A DNA stretch of 64,000 nucleotides from UBA5796 sp040752455 (GTDB lineage: Bacteria > Chloroflexota > Anaerolineae > Anaerolineales > Villigracilaceae), in contig JBMOMN010000009.1 in assembly GCA_049324115.1 (NCBI GenBank), forward strand, positions 352,026-416,025, in the 5' to 3' direction. Numbering within the stretch: the stretch's first letter is position 1; each line of letters opens with the position of its first letter. The position numbers and the translations under genes are program-made. The notes beneath the pieces are model-generated. The model saw only the letters and a program-made list of their open reading frames with translations, ran no database searches and had not been told where the DNA came from. This document shows positions 27,197-35,921 of this stretch, in pieces.

Positions 27197-28291
27197 TCAA
27201 CCTTTTCCGGCCAGTTCCACGAGTTGACCGGCGATCCCGGCTGCCGCCTGCGGGCGGGAGAGGGCGCGCATGGCCCGGCGCATCTCTTCCAGGCGGGGAG
27301 CATCGGCCACCAGGCTTTTGACCGCGCCCGCCAGCTCACTTTTCAGGCGGGCATCGTCCAGCACGAGAGCCGCGCCCTGCCCGGCCAGGTAGTCCGCATT
27401 GACCTTCTGGTAGCGCCAGGCGTGCGGGTACGGGACCAGGATGGCGGGCAGCCCCAGCAGCGGGAACTCGCCCAGGGTGGAGGCCCCGGCGCGGGCGACC
27501 ACCAGGTCGGCGGCAGCCAGGGCCGCGCCCATCTCCTCGTGCAGGTACGGGAAGGCGTGATACCTGCCCGCCAGGTCTTCGGGCAGTGTCGCCCTGGCAG
27601 ATTCGACCGTCGGCCAGTCCAGGCTGCCGCTGATGTGGACGACCTGCATCGTTTCCAGCAGGCCGGGCAGGCAGTCGAGCAGGGCCAGGTTGATCGAGCG
27701 GGCGCCCTTGCTGCCGCCGAAGACCAGCAGCGCGGGCAGGTCGTCGTCGAGACCGAGCGACTGGCGGGCGATGTCCCGGTCCCATTGGGCAAGCTCGCGC
27801 CGGACGGGATAGCCGGTCACGACCAGGCGGGCGCCCCGGCGGAAGAACGGGCGCGACCCCTCGGCGGTGACGGTGATCGTGTCGGCGAAGCGGGCGATCG
27901 TCTTCAAGGCCAGCCCAGGCTCGATGTCCGGGACGTAAAGCAGGGTCGGGATGCGGTGTCCGGCCAGGGCCATCGGGAAGGCCACGTATCCGCCGGTGAA
28001 GAAGAGCGCGTCCGGCTCGAATTCGGCCAGGATGTGGCGCGAGGCGGAGATGCCGCGCAGGATGGCGGTCACGTTGCCCGGCAGCCGGCCGAGGCCCACG
28101 CCATGCAGGCCCGCGGCCGGGATGGCCCGGAAAGGGATGCCCTGGCGCTCGACCAGTTCCTTTTCCATGCCGCCTTCTCCGCCGACCCACAAAACGTCGA
28201 ACGTCGAACTCTGGACGTTCAAGGCTTCAAGCACGGCCAACGCGGGATACACTCCGCCGCCGGTTCCCCCGGCGCAAACCAACAGTCGCAC
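27197..28291 (-). CDS. murG: Lipid II-forming GlcNAc transferase MurG
   Basis: 364 residues from a GTG at 28291, chosen because GGAGAGA precedes it and the family start (VRLLVCAGGTGG) begins there. GT-B fold: G-loop AGGTGGGVYPALAV, FTGGYVAFPMALAG, VTGYPVRRE, and the UDP-sugar site VFGGSKGARSIN and ARAGASTLGEFPLLGLPAILVP. It adds GlcNAc to lipid I on the inner membrane face. Oddities: the His of the usual GTGGHxxP loop is Gly here, and a 7-residue NVQSSTF insert (7-nt repeat DNA) follows helix 1. The start lies inside ftsW, giving a 65-bp overlap. Confidence 0.94.
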   Translation of the reverse strand: MRLLVCAGGTGGGVYPALAVLEALNVQSSTFDVLWVGGEGGMEKELVERQGIPFRAIPAAGLHGVGLGRLPGNVTAILRGISASRHILAEFEPDALFFTGGYVAFPMALAGHRIPTLLYVPDIEPGLALKTIARFADTITVTAEGSRPFFRRGARLVVTGYPVRRELAQWDRDIARQSLGLDDDLPALLVFGGSKGARSINLALLDCLPGLLETMQVVHISGSLDWPTVESARATLPEDLAGRYHAFPYLHEEMGAALAAADLVVARAGASTLGEFPLLGLPAILVPYPHAWRYQKVNADYLAGQGAALVLDDARLKSELAGAVKSLVADAPRLEEMRRAMRALSRPQAAAGIAGQLVELAGKG

Positions 28292-29474
28292 CGAATTCTC
28301 TCCTTTCGTCCGGGTTTTGAGACGATTTCTTCCTGTTGCTGCCCTGGCGGGCAATGTTGAACAAAATGCCGACCGCAGCCAGCGAGGCGGTCAGGTTCGA
28401 GCCGCCGGCGCTGATGAAGGGCAGGGCGTTGCCCGCAAACGGGAGCAGGCCGACCATCACCGAAATGTTGACCACCGCCTCCAGCCCGATCCAGATCGTC
28501 AAGCCCGCCGCCAGGATGGTGCCCAGGAAATCCGGGGCTTTGGCGGCGATCTTCAGGCCGCGCCAGATCAGCAGGCCGTACAGGCTGAGCGTGACCAGCG
28601 AGCCGAAAAAGCCCAGTTCCTCGGCGATGACCGCAAAAATGCTGTCGGTGGGCGGGACCGGCAGGCCAGTATACTTCGTGTTGGCCTGTCCCAGCCCGAC
28701 GCCGAAAAAGTTGCCCTTGACGATGGCTTCCAGCGAGCGGCGGACGTGGTACGACGCCTGGGTCGGGTCCACGATGCCCAGCCAGAACTCACGGATGCGC
28801 TGCAACCCGGTGGGGCTGAACTGGATCACCACGTAACCGACGATGACGGTCAGGATGAGCAGGAAGGTGATCTGCCGGATGTCGCCCCCGGCCAGGAAGA
28901 ACAGCAGTCCGCCCAGGATGAGCACCGTGGCAGTCGCCGACAGATCGGGCTGGAGGAAGATCAGGCCGCCGACGATCCCCAGGATCGTGCCGAGCGGGAT
29001 CAATCCCAGGTTGACATCGTAAAGGTGTTCCTGCTTGGCGTACAACCAGGCCGCCAGGTAAATGATCGTGACCAGTTTTGCCAGCTCAGAGGGCTGGACC
29101 GACCCCTCGAAATACGAGCGGACCGCGCCCAGGCGGTTGTCGTTGGTGAGCAGCACCCCGATCAGGGCCGCGATGGTGACGAGCATGACCGGCACGACCA
29201 GCCGCCGCCAGTAGTGGTAATCGAAGCGTGACAGGACGACCATGGCCAGCAGGCCCAGCCCCATCCAGACCACCTGGCGGTTGAACATGTAGGTCGGCGA
29301 GTCATAGACGGCCAGCGAGAAATCCCAACTGGCAGAGTAGACCATCACCAATCCCAACACGGCCAGCACGGTCACGGTCATCAGCAGGGGCAGGTCGCCG
29401 AGGTTGGGGAGCGAGAGCGGCGTCCTGGCGGCAGGCTGCTGCCTGCCCCGGTTTATGAGAGTTCCTGTACCCAT
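28227..29474 (-). CDS. ftsW: SEDS-family division glycosyltransferase FtsW
   Basis: 415 residues, about ten membrane helices. SEDS marks include VMVYSASWDFSL, NRQVVWMGLGLL, LSRFDYHYWRR, PSELAKLVTIIYLAAW (about 125), FLQPDLSATAT, the large extracytoplasmic loop region GNFFGVGLGQANTKYTGLP and LPFISAGGSNL near the end. It polymerises lipid II together with the FtsI-type transpeptidase. The C-terminal 40 residues are basic and low-complexity because the frame runs into the start of murG. It overlaps murD by 22 bp. Confidence 0.95.
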   Translation of the reverse strand: MGTGTLINRGRQQPAARTPLSLPNLGDLPLLMTVTVLAVLGLVMVYSASWDFSLAVYDSPTYMFNRQVVWMGLGLLAMVVLSRFDYHYWRRLVVPVMLVTIAALIGVLLTNDNRLGAVRSYFEGSVQPSELAKLVTIIYLAAWLYAKQEHLYDVNLGLIPLGTILGIVGGLIFLQPDLSATATVLILGGLLFFLAGGDIRQITFLLILTVIVGYVVIQFSPTGLQRIREFWLGIVDPTQASYHVRRSLEAIVKGNFFGVGLGQANTKYTGLPVPPTDSIFAVIAEELGFFGSLVTLSLYGLLIWRGLKIAAKAPDFLGTILAAGLTIWIGLEAVVNISVMVGLLPFAGNALPFISAGGSNLTASLAAVGILFNIARQGSNRKKSSQNPDERREFGATVGLRRGNRRRSVSRVGRA

Positions 29475-30835
29475 GATCTAAAACTTTCTCCGCGGGCGGC
29501 GAAATCCTTGAATTCGTCGAAACTGGTGCCGCCGGGGGATAACAAAACCACGTCACCGGGTTCGGCAATTCCGGCGGCCTCCTGGACGGCCTGGCGCAGC
29601 CCGTCGCAGCGGGTGATCGACTCCAGCCGCCCGCCGGTTCCGCCGAGGGCCTTTTCGATGATGCCGGCGGCCTCGCCGAAGAGGATCACGTGGTCCACGC
29701 GCTGGTGGACGAGAGCGGCCAGGTCGCCCCAGGGCAGGTCCTTGTCCCGGCCGCCGAGCAGCAGCACCAGCGGCTCCTCGAACGAGCGGATGCCGGCGAT
29801 GGTCCGCTCGGGGGCGGTGGCGATCGAGTCGTTGACCCATTTCACGCCGCGCAGTTCGCGCACCAGTTCCAGCCGGTGCGGCGCGCCGTGGAAGTTGTCT
29901 ATCGCTTCGAGCATGGCATCCAGCTTCAGCCCGGCGGCATGGCCGATGGCGACCGCAGCCAGCACGTTCTGGCGGTTGTGGTCGCCCGGCAGGTGGATGG
30001 CCCGGTTGATCGGCAGCAGCACGTAGGCGTTGCCGTCCCGCAGGTGGTACAGCCCGTCCTGCATGTAGGTGCCGTCGAAACCATCCGCCAGGCGGCTGAG
30101 GCCGAACGAGAGCATCCGGCCCCTGACGCGCTCGCGCATGACCCACGCGCCGGGGTCGTCGCGGCCCAGGATGGCAATGTCGTCCGGGGTCTGAAAGTCG
30201 AGGATGCGGCGTTTGGCGGCGGCGTAAGCCTCCATCGTCCCGTGCCGGTCGAGGTGGTTGGGGGTCACGTTCAACACGGCGGCCACGTTCGGCGAAAGGG
30301 TCATCTGCTCCAGTTGGAAGGACGAGATTTCCAGGACCGCCAGGTCGTCTGGCGTCATCTCGTCCACGTAGTTGATCAGCGGGTCGCCGATGTTGCCGCC
30401 GACGTAAGCCCGGCCCGATTTGTGGCTTTCCATCGAAGCCTTGGCCATATTCCCGACCAGGGTGGTCGTGGTCGTCTTGCCCGCCGAGCCGGTGATGCCG
30501 ACGGTCTTGCAGGGCACGGCTTCCATGAAGACCTGGGTGTCGTTGGTGAGCGGGATGCCGCGCTTTTGGGCCTCGATCACGATCGGGATGGTGACCGGTA
30601 CGCCCCCGGACAGGCACAGGACATCGGCCTGGTCCAGCAGTTCGAGCGGGTGCCCGCCGAGCGCCCACCGGACCGGCAGGCCTGCCAGCGCGGCCCGGGC
30701 CTCGGTCAACGCCTCAGCCTCGCCGCGGTCCGACAGGGTCACGCGCGCTCCGTGGCGGACCAGGTAACGGGTCAGGGCCAGCCCCTGGCGGGCGGCGCCG
30801 AGTATGAGCACGCGGGTTCCGGTCCAAATCCTCAT
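29453..30835 (-). CDS. murD: UDP-MurNAc-L-Ala--D-Glu ligase
   Basis: 460 residues. N-terminal Rossmann RVLILGAARQGLALTRYLVRHGARVTLSD, Mur ligase P-loop GITGSAGKTTTTTLVGN (about 115), LEISSFQLEQM (about 165), NVTPNHLDRHGTMEAYAAAK, GDHNRQNVLAAV (about 285), and VKWVNDSIATAPERTIAGI in domain 3. It adds D-Glu in the cytoplasm. mraY ends... upstream spacing is 3 bp and the 3' end overlaps ftsW, so expression is tightly coupled. Confidence 0.97.
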   Translation of the reverse strand: MRIWTGTRVLILGAARQGLALTRYLVRHGARVTLSDRGEAEALTEARAALAGLPVRWALGGHPLELLDQADVLCLSGGVPVTIPIVIEAQKRGIPLTNDTQVFMEAVPCKTVGITGSAGKTTTTTLVGNMAKASMESHKSGRAYVGGNIGDPLINYVDEMTPDDLAVLEISSFQLEQMTLSPNVAAVLNVTPNHLDRHGTMEAYAAAKRRILDFQTPDDIAILGRDDPGAWVMRERVRGRMLSFGLSRLADGFDGTYMQDGLYHLRDGNAYVLLPINRAIHLPGDHNRQNVLAAVAIGHAAGLKLDAMLEAIDNFHGAPHRLELVRELRGVKWVNDSIATAPERTIAGIRSFEEPLVLLLGGRDKDLPWGDLAALVHQRVDHVILFGEAAGIIEKALGGTGGRLESITRCDGLRQAVQEAAGIAEPGDVVLLSPGGTSFDEFKDFAARGESFRSWVQELS

Positions 30836-30838
30836 AGG

Positions 30839-31840
30839 TTACGCCAGAGCCAATCCGATGCCGACCATGGCGGCGATCAGGCTGATCAGCCAGAAGCGCT
30901 GGACTATCTGGGTCTCGCTCCAGCCGAGCAGCTCGAAATGGTGGTGGATGGGAGCCATCTTGAAAAAGCGTTTGCCTTTGGTGGCCTTGAAATAAGAAAC
31001 CTGGATGATGACGCTCAAGACTTCGCTGACCGGGATGACGGCGATCATGATCAAGAGCGGCCACTGGCCGGTCATCAGGGCGACCACGGCCAGGGTTGCG
31101 CCCAGGGAAAGCGAGCCGGTGTCGCCCATGATCAACTGCGCCGGGTGGACGTTGAACCACAGGAAGCCGAACAACGCGCCGACGACCGTGAAGCAGAAGC
31201 GGGCCAGGTAATCCTGGCCTTGCAGGGCGGCGATCCCGCCGAAGGCGGTGAAGGCCGTGGCGGTGATCAACCCGGCCAGCCCGTCGAGGCCGTCGGTGAA
31301 ATTGACCGCGTTCGAGAAGCCGGTGATGATGAAAGCCGCGATCGGGATGTAGATCCAGCCCAGCTCGATGTCGGTCGGGATGCCCGGCAGGAACAGGTCG
31401 GGGGTTTTGAGCAGGTACTTGATGGCCGCGGCCACGATCAGCGACAGTACCACCTGGGCGATGAACTTGACCCTGGCGCGCATCCCCTCGCCGCGCCGCT
31501 TACCGCGGATGCCTTCCCAGTCGTCCACCGCGCCCAGGACGGCGTAAGCGATGAGCACCAGCACCGGCAGCAGGATGGAACTGCCCAGGTAGCGGCGCTG
31601 GGTAATGCCCATGATCGAAACGAAATTGAGCAGCACGGTGATCAAAACGACCGGCAGGATGAACATCACCCCGCCCATGGTGGGCGTGCCCATCTTGGCG
31701 AAATGCCGTTCGGGGCCTTCGACCCGGATCAATTTGCCGATCTTGAGATGGCGCAGGATGCGGATCAGCGGCCCGCCCCAGATGACGGTCATGATGAAGC
31801 TGAAGCCTGCCAGGCTCAACGCAAGGGAAGTTTCACTCAT
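30839..31840 (-). CDS. mraY: Phospho-N-acetylmuramoyl-pentapeptide transferase MraY
   Basis: 333 residues, about ten transmembrane helices. Key sites: GTPTMGGVMFI (about 51), the acidic pair in LGAVDDWEG (about 103), NFTDGLDGLAGL (about 175), NVHPAQLIMGDTGSLSLGA (about 230) and the HHHFELLGWSE loop (about 295). It transfers phospho-MurNAc-pentapeptide to undecaprenyl phosphate to make lipid I. The start overlaps the murF stop by ATGA. Confidence 0.97.
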   Translation of the reverse strand: MSETSLALSLAGFSFIMTVIWGGPLIRILRHLKIGKLIRVEGPERHFAKMGTPTMGGVMFILPVVLITVLLNFVSIMGITQRRYLGSSILLPVLVLIAYAVLGAVDDWEGIRGKRRGEGMRARVKFIAQVVLSLIVAAAIKYLLKTPDLFLPGIPTDIELGWIYIPIAAFIITGFSNAVNFTDGLDGLAGLITATAFTAFGGIAALQGQDYLARFCFTVVGALFGFLWFNVHPAQLIMGDTGSLSLGATLAVVALMTGQWPLLIMIAVIPVSEVLSVIIQVSYFKATKGKRFFKMAPIHHHFELLGWSETQIVQRFWLISLIAAMVGIGLALA

Positions 31841-33261
31841 CGGTTGACCTCAAGGGCTGAGACGATGCGGTCCATGCGCAGGCCGTGTGAGCCTTTGACC
31901 AGGGCCGAATCGTTGCTGGAAAGATTTTTGCGGAGCCAGTCCACCGCGCCGTCAATGTCCTCGAACTCGAAAACGGAGGCTGTCTCCATCCCGGTTTTGC
32001 GGGCGGCCTCGGCGATGATGTGGCCCAGCCTGCCGACCGTGAGCAGCACCTGGGCCACTTCGCGGGCGCGCACGCCGACCATCTCGTGTCCCTGGCGTTC
32101 GTAGGGGCCGAGTTCGAGCATGTCGCCCAGCACGGCGATCTTGCGCCCGTCGAGTTCGGCCAGCAGGTTGAGGGCCGCCATGGTCGATTCGGGCGAGGCG
32201 TTGTAGGTATCGTCGAGCACCAGCGCGCCGCTCTCGGTGCGGATGGCGACCAGGCGCAGTTGCGAATGTCCCTGGCGCAGGCCGTTGACGATCTCCTGCC
32301 ACGACAGTCCCTCGACCAGCCCCACCGCGGCGGCCCGCAAGGCCGTGTGGACCGAGTGCCGCCCGATGAGCGGGACGCGCACGTGCAGGGCTTCGCGCTG
32401 GTATTGCAGCCGGAAGCGGATGCCCTCCAGGCCGAGGCCCTCGATCCGGTCGGCCCACAGGTCGGCGTTGGCGTCGAGGCCGTAGTAGAACACGCGGGCG
32501 CGAGTCTCTTTGGCCATCGGGCGGACCCATTCGTCGTCATAGTTGAGGATGGCGAAACCGTCAGGCGGCAAGGCCTGGACCAGTTCGGTTTTGCCGCGGG
32601 CGATGGCTTCCTGCGACCCGGCCCGCTCGGCGTGGACGGTGCCCACGTTGGTCACCACCCCGACCTGGGGCAAGGCGATGTCGCACAGGAACTGGATCTC
32701 GCCGGGGACGTAAAATCCCATTTCGAGCACGGCGTACTCGTAGCCGGGGCCGAGGCGCAGCACGGTCAGCGGCAGGCCGATCTCGTTGTTCAGGTTGCCG
32801 GTGTTCTTCAGGGTGCGGAAGCGCTGTCCGAGCACCTCGGCGATCATCTCTTTGGTGGTGGACTTGCCCACGCTGCCGGTAATGCCGATCACGCGCAGGT
32901 TCGACAGTTTGCGCCGCCAGAAACGGGCGATCTGTTGCAGGGCGGCCAGGCTGTCGTCCACGCGCAGGCAGAGGGGCGATTCGAGGTTCAGCGATTCGAG
33001 CGATCCAGGCATCGGGTCGCCGCGCAGGTCGAGGGTCCGGTACGAGGCGGGCATATCCCGCTGGACCAACGCGAAAGAAGCCCCGCGCTCGAAGGCCGCG
33101 CCGACGTAGTCGTGGCCGTCGGCGCGCTCGCCGGGCAGGGCCACGAACAGGCCGCCGGGGATGACCTGGCGCGAATCCACCGCCGCCTCGGTGATGACGG
33201 GGGTTCGTCCCGCCGGGCGGAGGTTGGTCAGGGCTTCGAGGGTGTCAGCGAGAGTCAGCAT
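31837..33261 (-). CDS. murF: UDP-MurNAc-tripeptide--D-Ala-D-Ala ligase MurF
   Basis: 474 residues. The N-terminal UDP-binding region (VDSRQVIPGGLFVALPGERADGHDYV) is typical of MurF/MurE. P-loop VIGITGSVGKSTTKEM (about 118), TGNLNNEIGLPLT, VLEMGFYVPGEI, TNVGTVHAERAGS, VLDDTYNASPEST (about 325) and GDMLELGPYERQGHEMVG (about 355) support MurF. It attaches the D-Ala-D-Ala made by Ddl. No murE is visible in this cluster, so the third-residue ligase must be elsewhere. Upstream lies the 389-bp repeat array. Confidence 0.96.
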   Translation of the reverse strand: MLTLADTLEALTNLRPAGRTPVITEAAVDSRQVIPGGLFVALPGERADGHDYVGAAFERGASFALVQRDMPASYRTLDLRGDPMPGSLESLNLESPLCLRVDDSLAALQQIARFWRRKLSNLRVIGITGSVGKSTTKEMIAEVLGQRFRTLKNTGNLNNEIGLPLTVLRLGPGYEYAVLEMGFYVPGEIQFLCDIALPQVGVVTNVGTVHAERAGSQEAIARGKTELVQALPPDGFAILNYDDEWVRPMAKETRARVFYYGLDANADLWADRIEGLGLEGIRFRLQYQREALHVRVPLIGRHSVHTALRAAAVGLVEGLSWQEIVNGLRQGHSQLRLVAIRTESGALVLDDTYNASPESTMAALNLLAELDGRKIAVLGDMLELGPYERQGHEMVGVRAREVAQVLLTVGRLGHIIAEAARKTGMETASVFEFEDIDGAVDWLRKNLSSNDSALVKGSHGLRMDRIVSALEVNR

Positions 33262-33279
33262 TCTTCCTTGGGTCCATCC

Positions 33280-33558
33280 AAAAGCGGAGTGCAGGTTTTA
33301 GCCTGCGGCCAAAAGCGGAGTGCAGGCCCTAGCCTGCGGCCAAAAGCGGAGTGCAGGCTTTAGCCTGCGGCTAAAAGCGGAGTGTAGGCTTCAGCCTGCG
33401 GCTAAAAGCGGAGTGCAGGCTTTAGCCTGCGGCTAAAAGCGGAGTGTAGGCTTCAGCCTGCGGCTAAAAGCGGAGTGCAGGCTTTAGCCTGCGGCTAAAA
33501 GCGGAGTGTAGGCTTCAGCCTGCGGCTAAAAGCGGAGTGCAGGCTTTAGCCTGCGACG
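33280..33558. repeat. Nine tandem 31-bp hairpin repeats between ftsI and murF
   Basis: Units start at 33280 and every 31 bp to 33528. Each contains GGAGTGCAGGCTTTAGCCTGC or a variant, so each carries a perfect 7-bp stem (GCAGGCT/AGCCTGC). From copy 3 onward, GCAGGCTTTAG and GTAGGCTTCAG versions alternate strictly, giving a 62-bp higher-order unit. There are no unique spacers, so it is not CRISPR. It lies inside the dcw transcription unit. Confidence 0.9.
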
Positions 33559-33570
33559 TGCTTCAGGCTA

Positions 33571-33643
33571 TTGCGGACTAGAGCCTATTGCGGACTAGAG
33601 CCTATTGCGGACTAGAGCCTATTGCGGGCTAAAGCCCGCACTC
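33571..33643. repeat. Short 17-bp tandem array
   Basis: Three copies of TTGCGGACTAGAGCCTA (33571, 33588, 33605) and a fourth, diverged copy ending in the hairpin GCGGGCTAAAGCCCGC. It directly follows the 31-bp array and ends 7 bp before the ftsI stop. Confidence 0.85.
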
Positions 33644-33649
33644 CAGTTA

Positions 33650-35407
33650 TTACTGTCCGGCCAGGGCCTGGCGGACGTTGTCGGGCGGGATGCCCATCAG
33701 CACCACCAGTTTTTCAACTACCTGGGCGAAGACCGGGGAGGCCACCTCGGAACCCCAGATGGACGAGGTGGGCCGTTCGAGCCAGACGTAAACGATGAAA
33801 CGCGGGTCGTCCACCGGTCCCCAGCCGATGAAGGAGGTGTTGGTGATGCTGTTGGTGTAGTAGCCGGTCGGCAGCGGGATCTGGGCCGTGCCGGTCTTGC
33901 CGGCCAGCCGGTAGCCGGGCACCAGCGCCAGCGACGACTCGTTTTCGAGCGAGTTGGCCAGCATTTCGCTCATGGTGCGGGCGGTGGCTTCCGAGATGGG
34001 CGTGCCCAGGTAGCGCGGCGGTGAATTATACTGCCGCCCGTTCTGGACCATGCCGTAGAGCACGTGCGGGGCCACCATGCGCCCGTCGTTGGCGATGGCC
34101 GAAGCGGCCATGACCATCTGGACCGGGGTGACGGCCACGCCCTGCCCGAAGGCGTTGGTCCCCAGGTCAACCGGATACCAATCCGCATCGCCCGGGACCT
34201 TCAGCCGGCCGCCCGCTTCCCCGGCCAGGTCTATCCCGGTGGGATGTCCGATGCCGAAGGCGCGGGCGTAGGAATAGAATTTCTGGGGGCCAAGCTGCGA
34301 GGCGACCCAGGCCAGGCAGACGTTGAGCGAGTGCTGCATACAGCCGGTCATGTCCTGGTAGCCCCAGGCGGCGTCGTCCCAGTTGTAGACCGGCACGCCG
34401 CCGATCAGGAAGACGCCCGTGTCCAGGAACGGCGTGGAAGGCGTGACCGCGCCCGAATCCAGCGCGCCGGACATGGTGAGGATCTTGAAAACCGAACCCG
34501 GCTCGTAGGGCAGGCTGATGGCCCGGTTGTACTCGCTGGCGTTGTTGAAATACTCGTCGTAGGTCCAATATTCGTTGGGATCGAAGCGCGGCGTGGAGGC
34601 CATCGCCAGTACCTCGCCGGTCTTGGGGTCCATCACCACGATCGAACCGGCCTCCGCCCCATGCTCGACCAGCGACCGGTCGAGAATGCCTTCCACCGCG
34701 GCCTGGATATCGCGGTCAATGGTCAGGATCAGGGTCGCGCCGTCGGGGATGCGGGGCAGGTCTTCGGCCAGGTTGGGGTCGGTCGGCACCAGGGTCGTGA
34801 CCGGGATGCCGGCCAGTTGCTCGTCGTATTTGGCTTCGACGCCGAAGTACCCGTGCCCGTCGTGCATCACGAAACCGAGGATATTGGACCCCAGGTTTTT
34901 TTCGGGATAACTGCGCTGGAAATGCGCCCGGAAGACCAGGCCCTCAAGGCTGGGGCGGTCGGTCGTTCGCCAATCGGAAGGCTGGTTTTCCAGTTCATCT
35001 TGTAATTGCTTGAGTTCCTCAACTTTACCGGGCGGGACGAAGTCGTCGGCCACCAGGTAAAGCTGGCCTTCAGGGTTGGTCAGAGTGTTGTAGATGTCGT
35101 TGTAATCCAATTCCAGGGTCACGCTCAGGGTCAGGGCGACGGTGTGCGGGTTGCTGACCCGCGGGATGTCCACCCCGACCTCGTAAACGATTTCGTTCCC
35201 GGCCAGCAGGTGTCCGTTGCGGTCATAGATCGGGCCGCGCGCCGGGTAGAGCGTCCGCACTTCCCAATTGTAATTGTTGGACTGGTCCAGGATCTTTCCG
35301 GCTTCGGGGCTGTTCTGGATGCGCAATATCTGGGCTGGGATGGCCAGCCCTACGATGGCGAAAACGCCGATGACCAGCTTCACGCGCCATGAATATTCGA
35401 AGTTCAT
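33650..35407 (-). CDS. ftsI: Division-specific penicillin-binding protein (FtsI/PBP2 type)
   Basis: 585 residues from the ATG at 35407, which overlaps the ftsL stop. One N-terminal transmembrane helix (VKLVIGVFAIVGLAIPAQIL), a PBP dimer domain (ARGPIYDRNGHLLAGNE), then the transpeptidase domain with SVFK in YEPGSVFKILTMSG (active Ser about 302), SLN in MQHSLNVCLAW and KTGT in LAGKTGTAQIP (about 505). It crosslinks septal peptidoglycan in the periplasm-equivalent space. No C-terminal PASTA domain. Downstream lies the repeat array before murF. Confidence 0.94.
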   Translation of the reverse strand: MNFEYSWRVKLVIGVFAIVGLAIPAQILRIQNSPEAGKILDQSNNYNWEVRTLYPARGPIYDRNGHLLAGNEIVYEVGVDIPRVSNPHTVALTLSVTLELDYNDIYNTLTNPEGQLYLVADDFVPPGKVEELKQLQDELENQPSDWRTTDRPSLEGLVFRAHFQRSYPEKNLGSNILGFVMHDGHGYFGVEAKYDEQLAGIPVTTLVPTDPNLAEDLPRIPDGATLILTIDRDIQAAVEGILDRSLVEHGAEAGSIVVMDPKTGEVLAMASTPRFDPNEYWTYDEYFNNASEYNRAISLPYEPGSVFKILTMSGALDSGAVTPSTPFLDTGVFLIGGVPVYNWDDAAWGYQDMTGCMQHSLNVCLAWVASQLGPQKFYSYARAFGIGHPTGIDLAGEAGGRLKVPGDADWYPVDLGTNAFGQGVAVTPVQMVMAASAIANDGRMVAPHVLYGMVQNGRQYNSPPRYLGTPISEATARTMSEMLANSLENESSLALVPGYRLAGKTGTAQIPLPTGYYTNSITNTSFIGWGPVDDPRFIVYVWLERPTSSIWGSEVASPVFAQVVEKLVVLMGIPPDNVRQALAGQ

Positions 35408-35865
35408 TGCCCCCCTCCGCTCGACAATCCCGAAGTGACCAGTTGCCTCTCGAACCACTCCCACAAAGACTGGGTGTAGGCATCCGGCAGGGTGTTCGCC
35501 TGCTCGCCGGGGCGGCCCTCCGAGAGGTCCACCGGCTCGGCTGCGGCATAGCCGGGGATGGTCACGTACTCGATCTCCTCGGGGTCTGCCAGCGTAAAGC
35601 CCATCGCCGCGGCGCGGGCGGCCATGCTCTGGTAAGACAACAAGACCCCCAACTGGTTGGTCAGGTCGGCGTTGGTGCGCTTGGCCTCCGTGATCTGCGC
35701 CTCAAGGTCCTGGATCTCGCGTCCCAGCACGGCGGCGCGGGAGGTGACGTTCAGGTAGATGCCGGCGATCATGGCCGCAAAGACCAGTATAACCAGAACA
35801 AACCCAAACAGTTGCTGCTGGGTTTTCCATGGAATTTTTTGTGTGATGTTCCGAACGAAGTCCAT
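35404..35865 (-). CDS. ftsL: FtsL-like bitopic division protein
   Basis: 153 residues: a short cytoplasmic tail, one transmembrane helix (FGFVLVILVFAAMIAGIYL, about 20-38), then a coiled coil (VLGREIQDLEAQITEAKRTNADLTNQLGVL, about 47-76) and a variable C-terminus. Size, topology and position between rsmH and ftsI identify it as FtsL although the sequence is poorly conserved. It would form the FtsQ-FtsL-FtsB-type complex. Confidence 0.8.
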   Translation of the reverse strand: MDFVRNITQKIPWKTQQQLFGFVLVILVFAAMIAGIYLNVTSRAAVLGREIQDLEAQITEAKRTNADLTNQLGVLLSYQSMAARAAAMGFTLADPEEIEYVTIPGYAAAEPVDLSEGRPGEQANTLPDAYTQSLWEWFERQLVTSGLSSGGGQ

Positions 35866-35921
35866 GTTGATGACCTTTGTGAGGGCCGTTTTAGGTCACT
35901 GATCACGGAGGAAAGAGAAGT

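Noticed and set aside
33280..33558. Regular direct repeats that could suggest a CRISPR array
   Set aside because: Units are contiguous with no unique spacers, and no cas genes are present.
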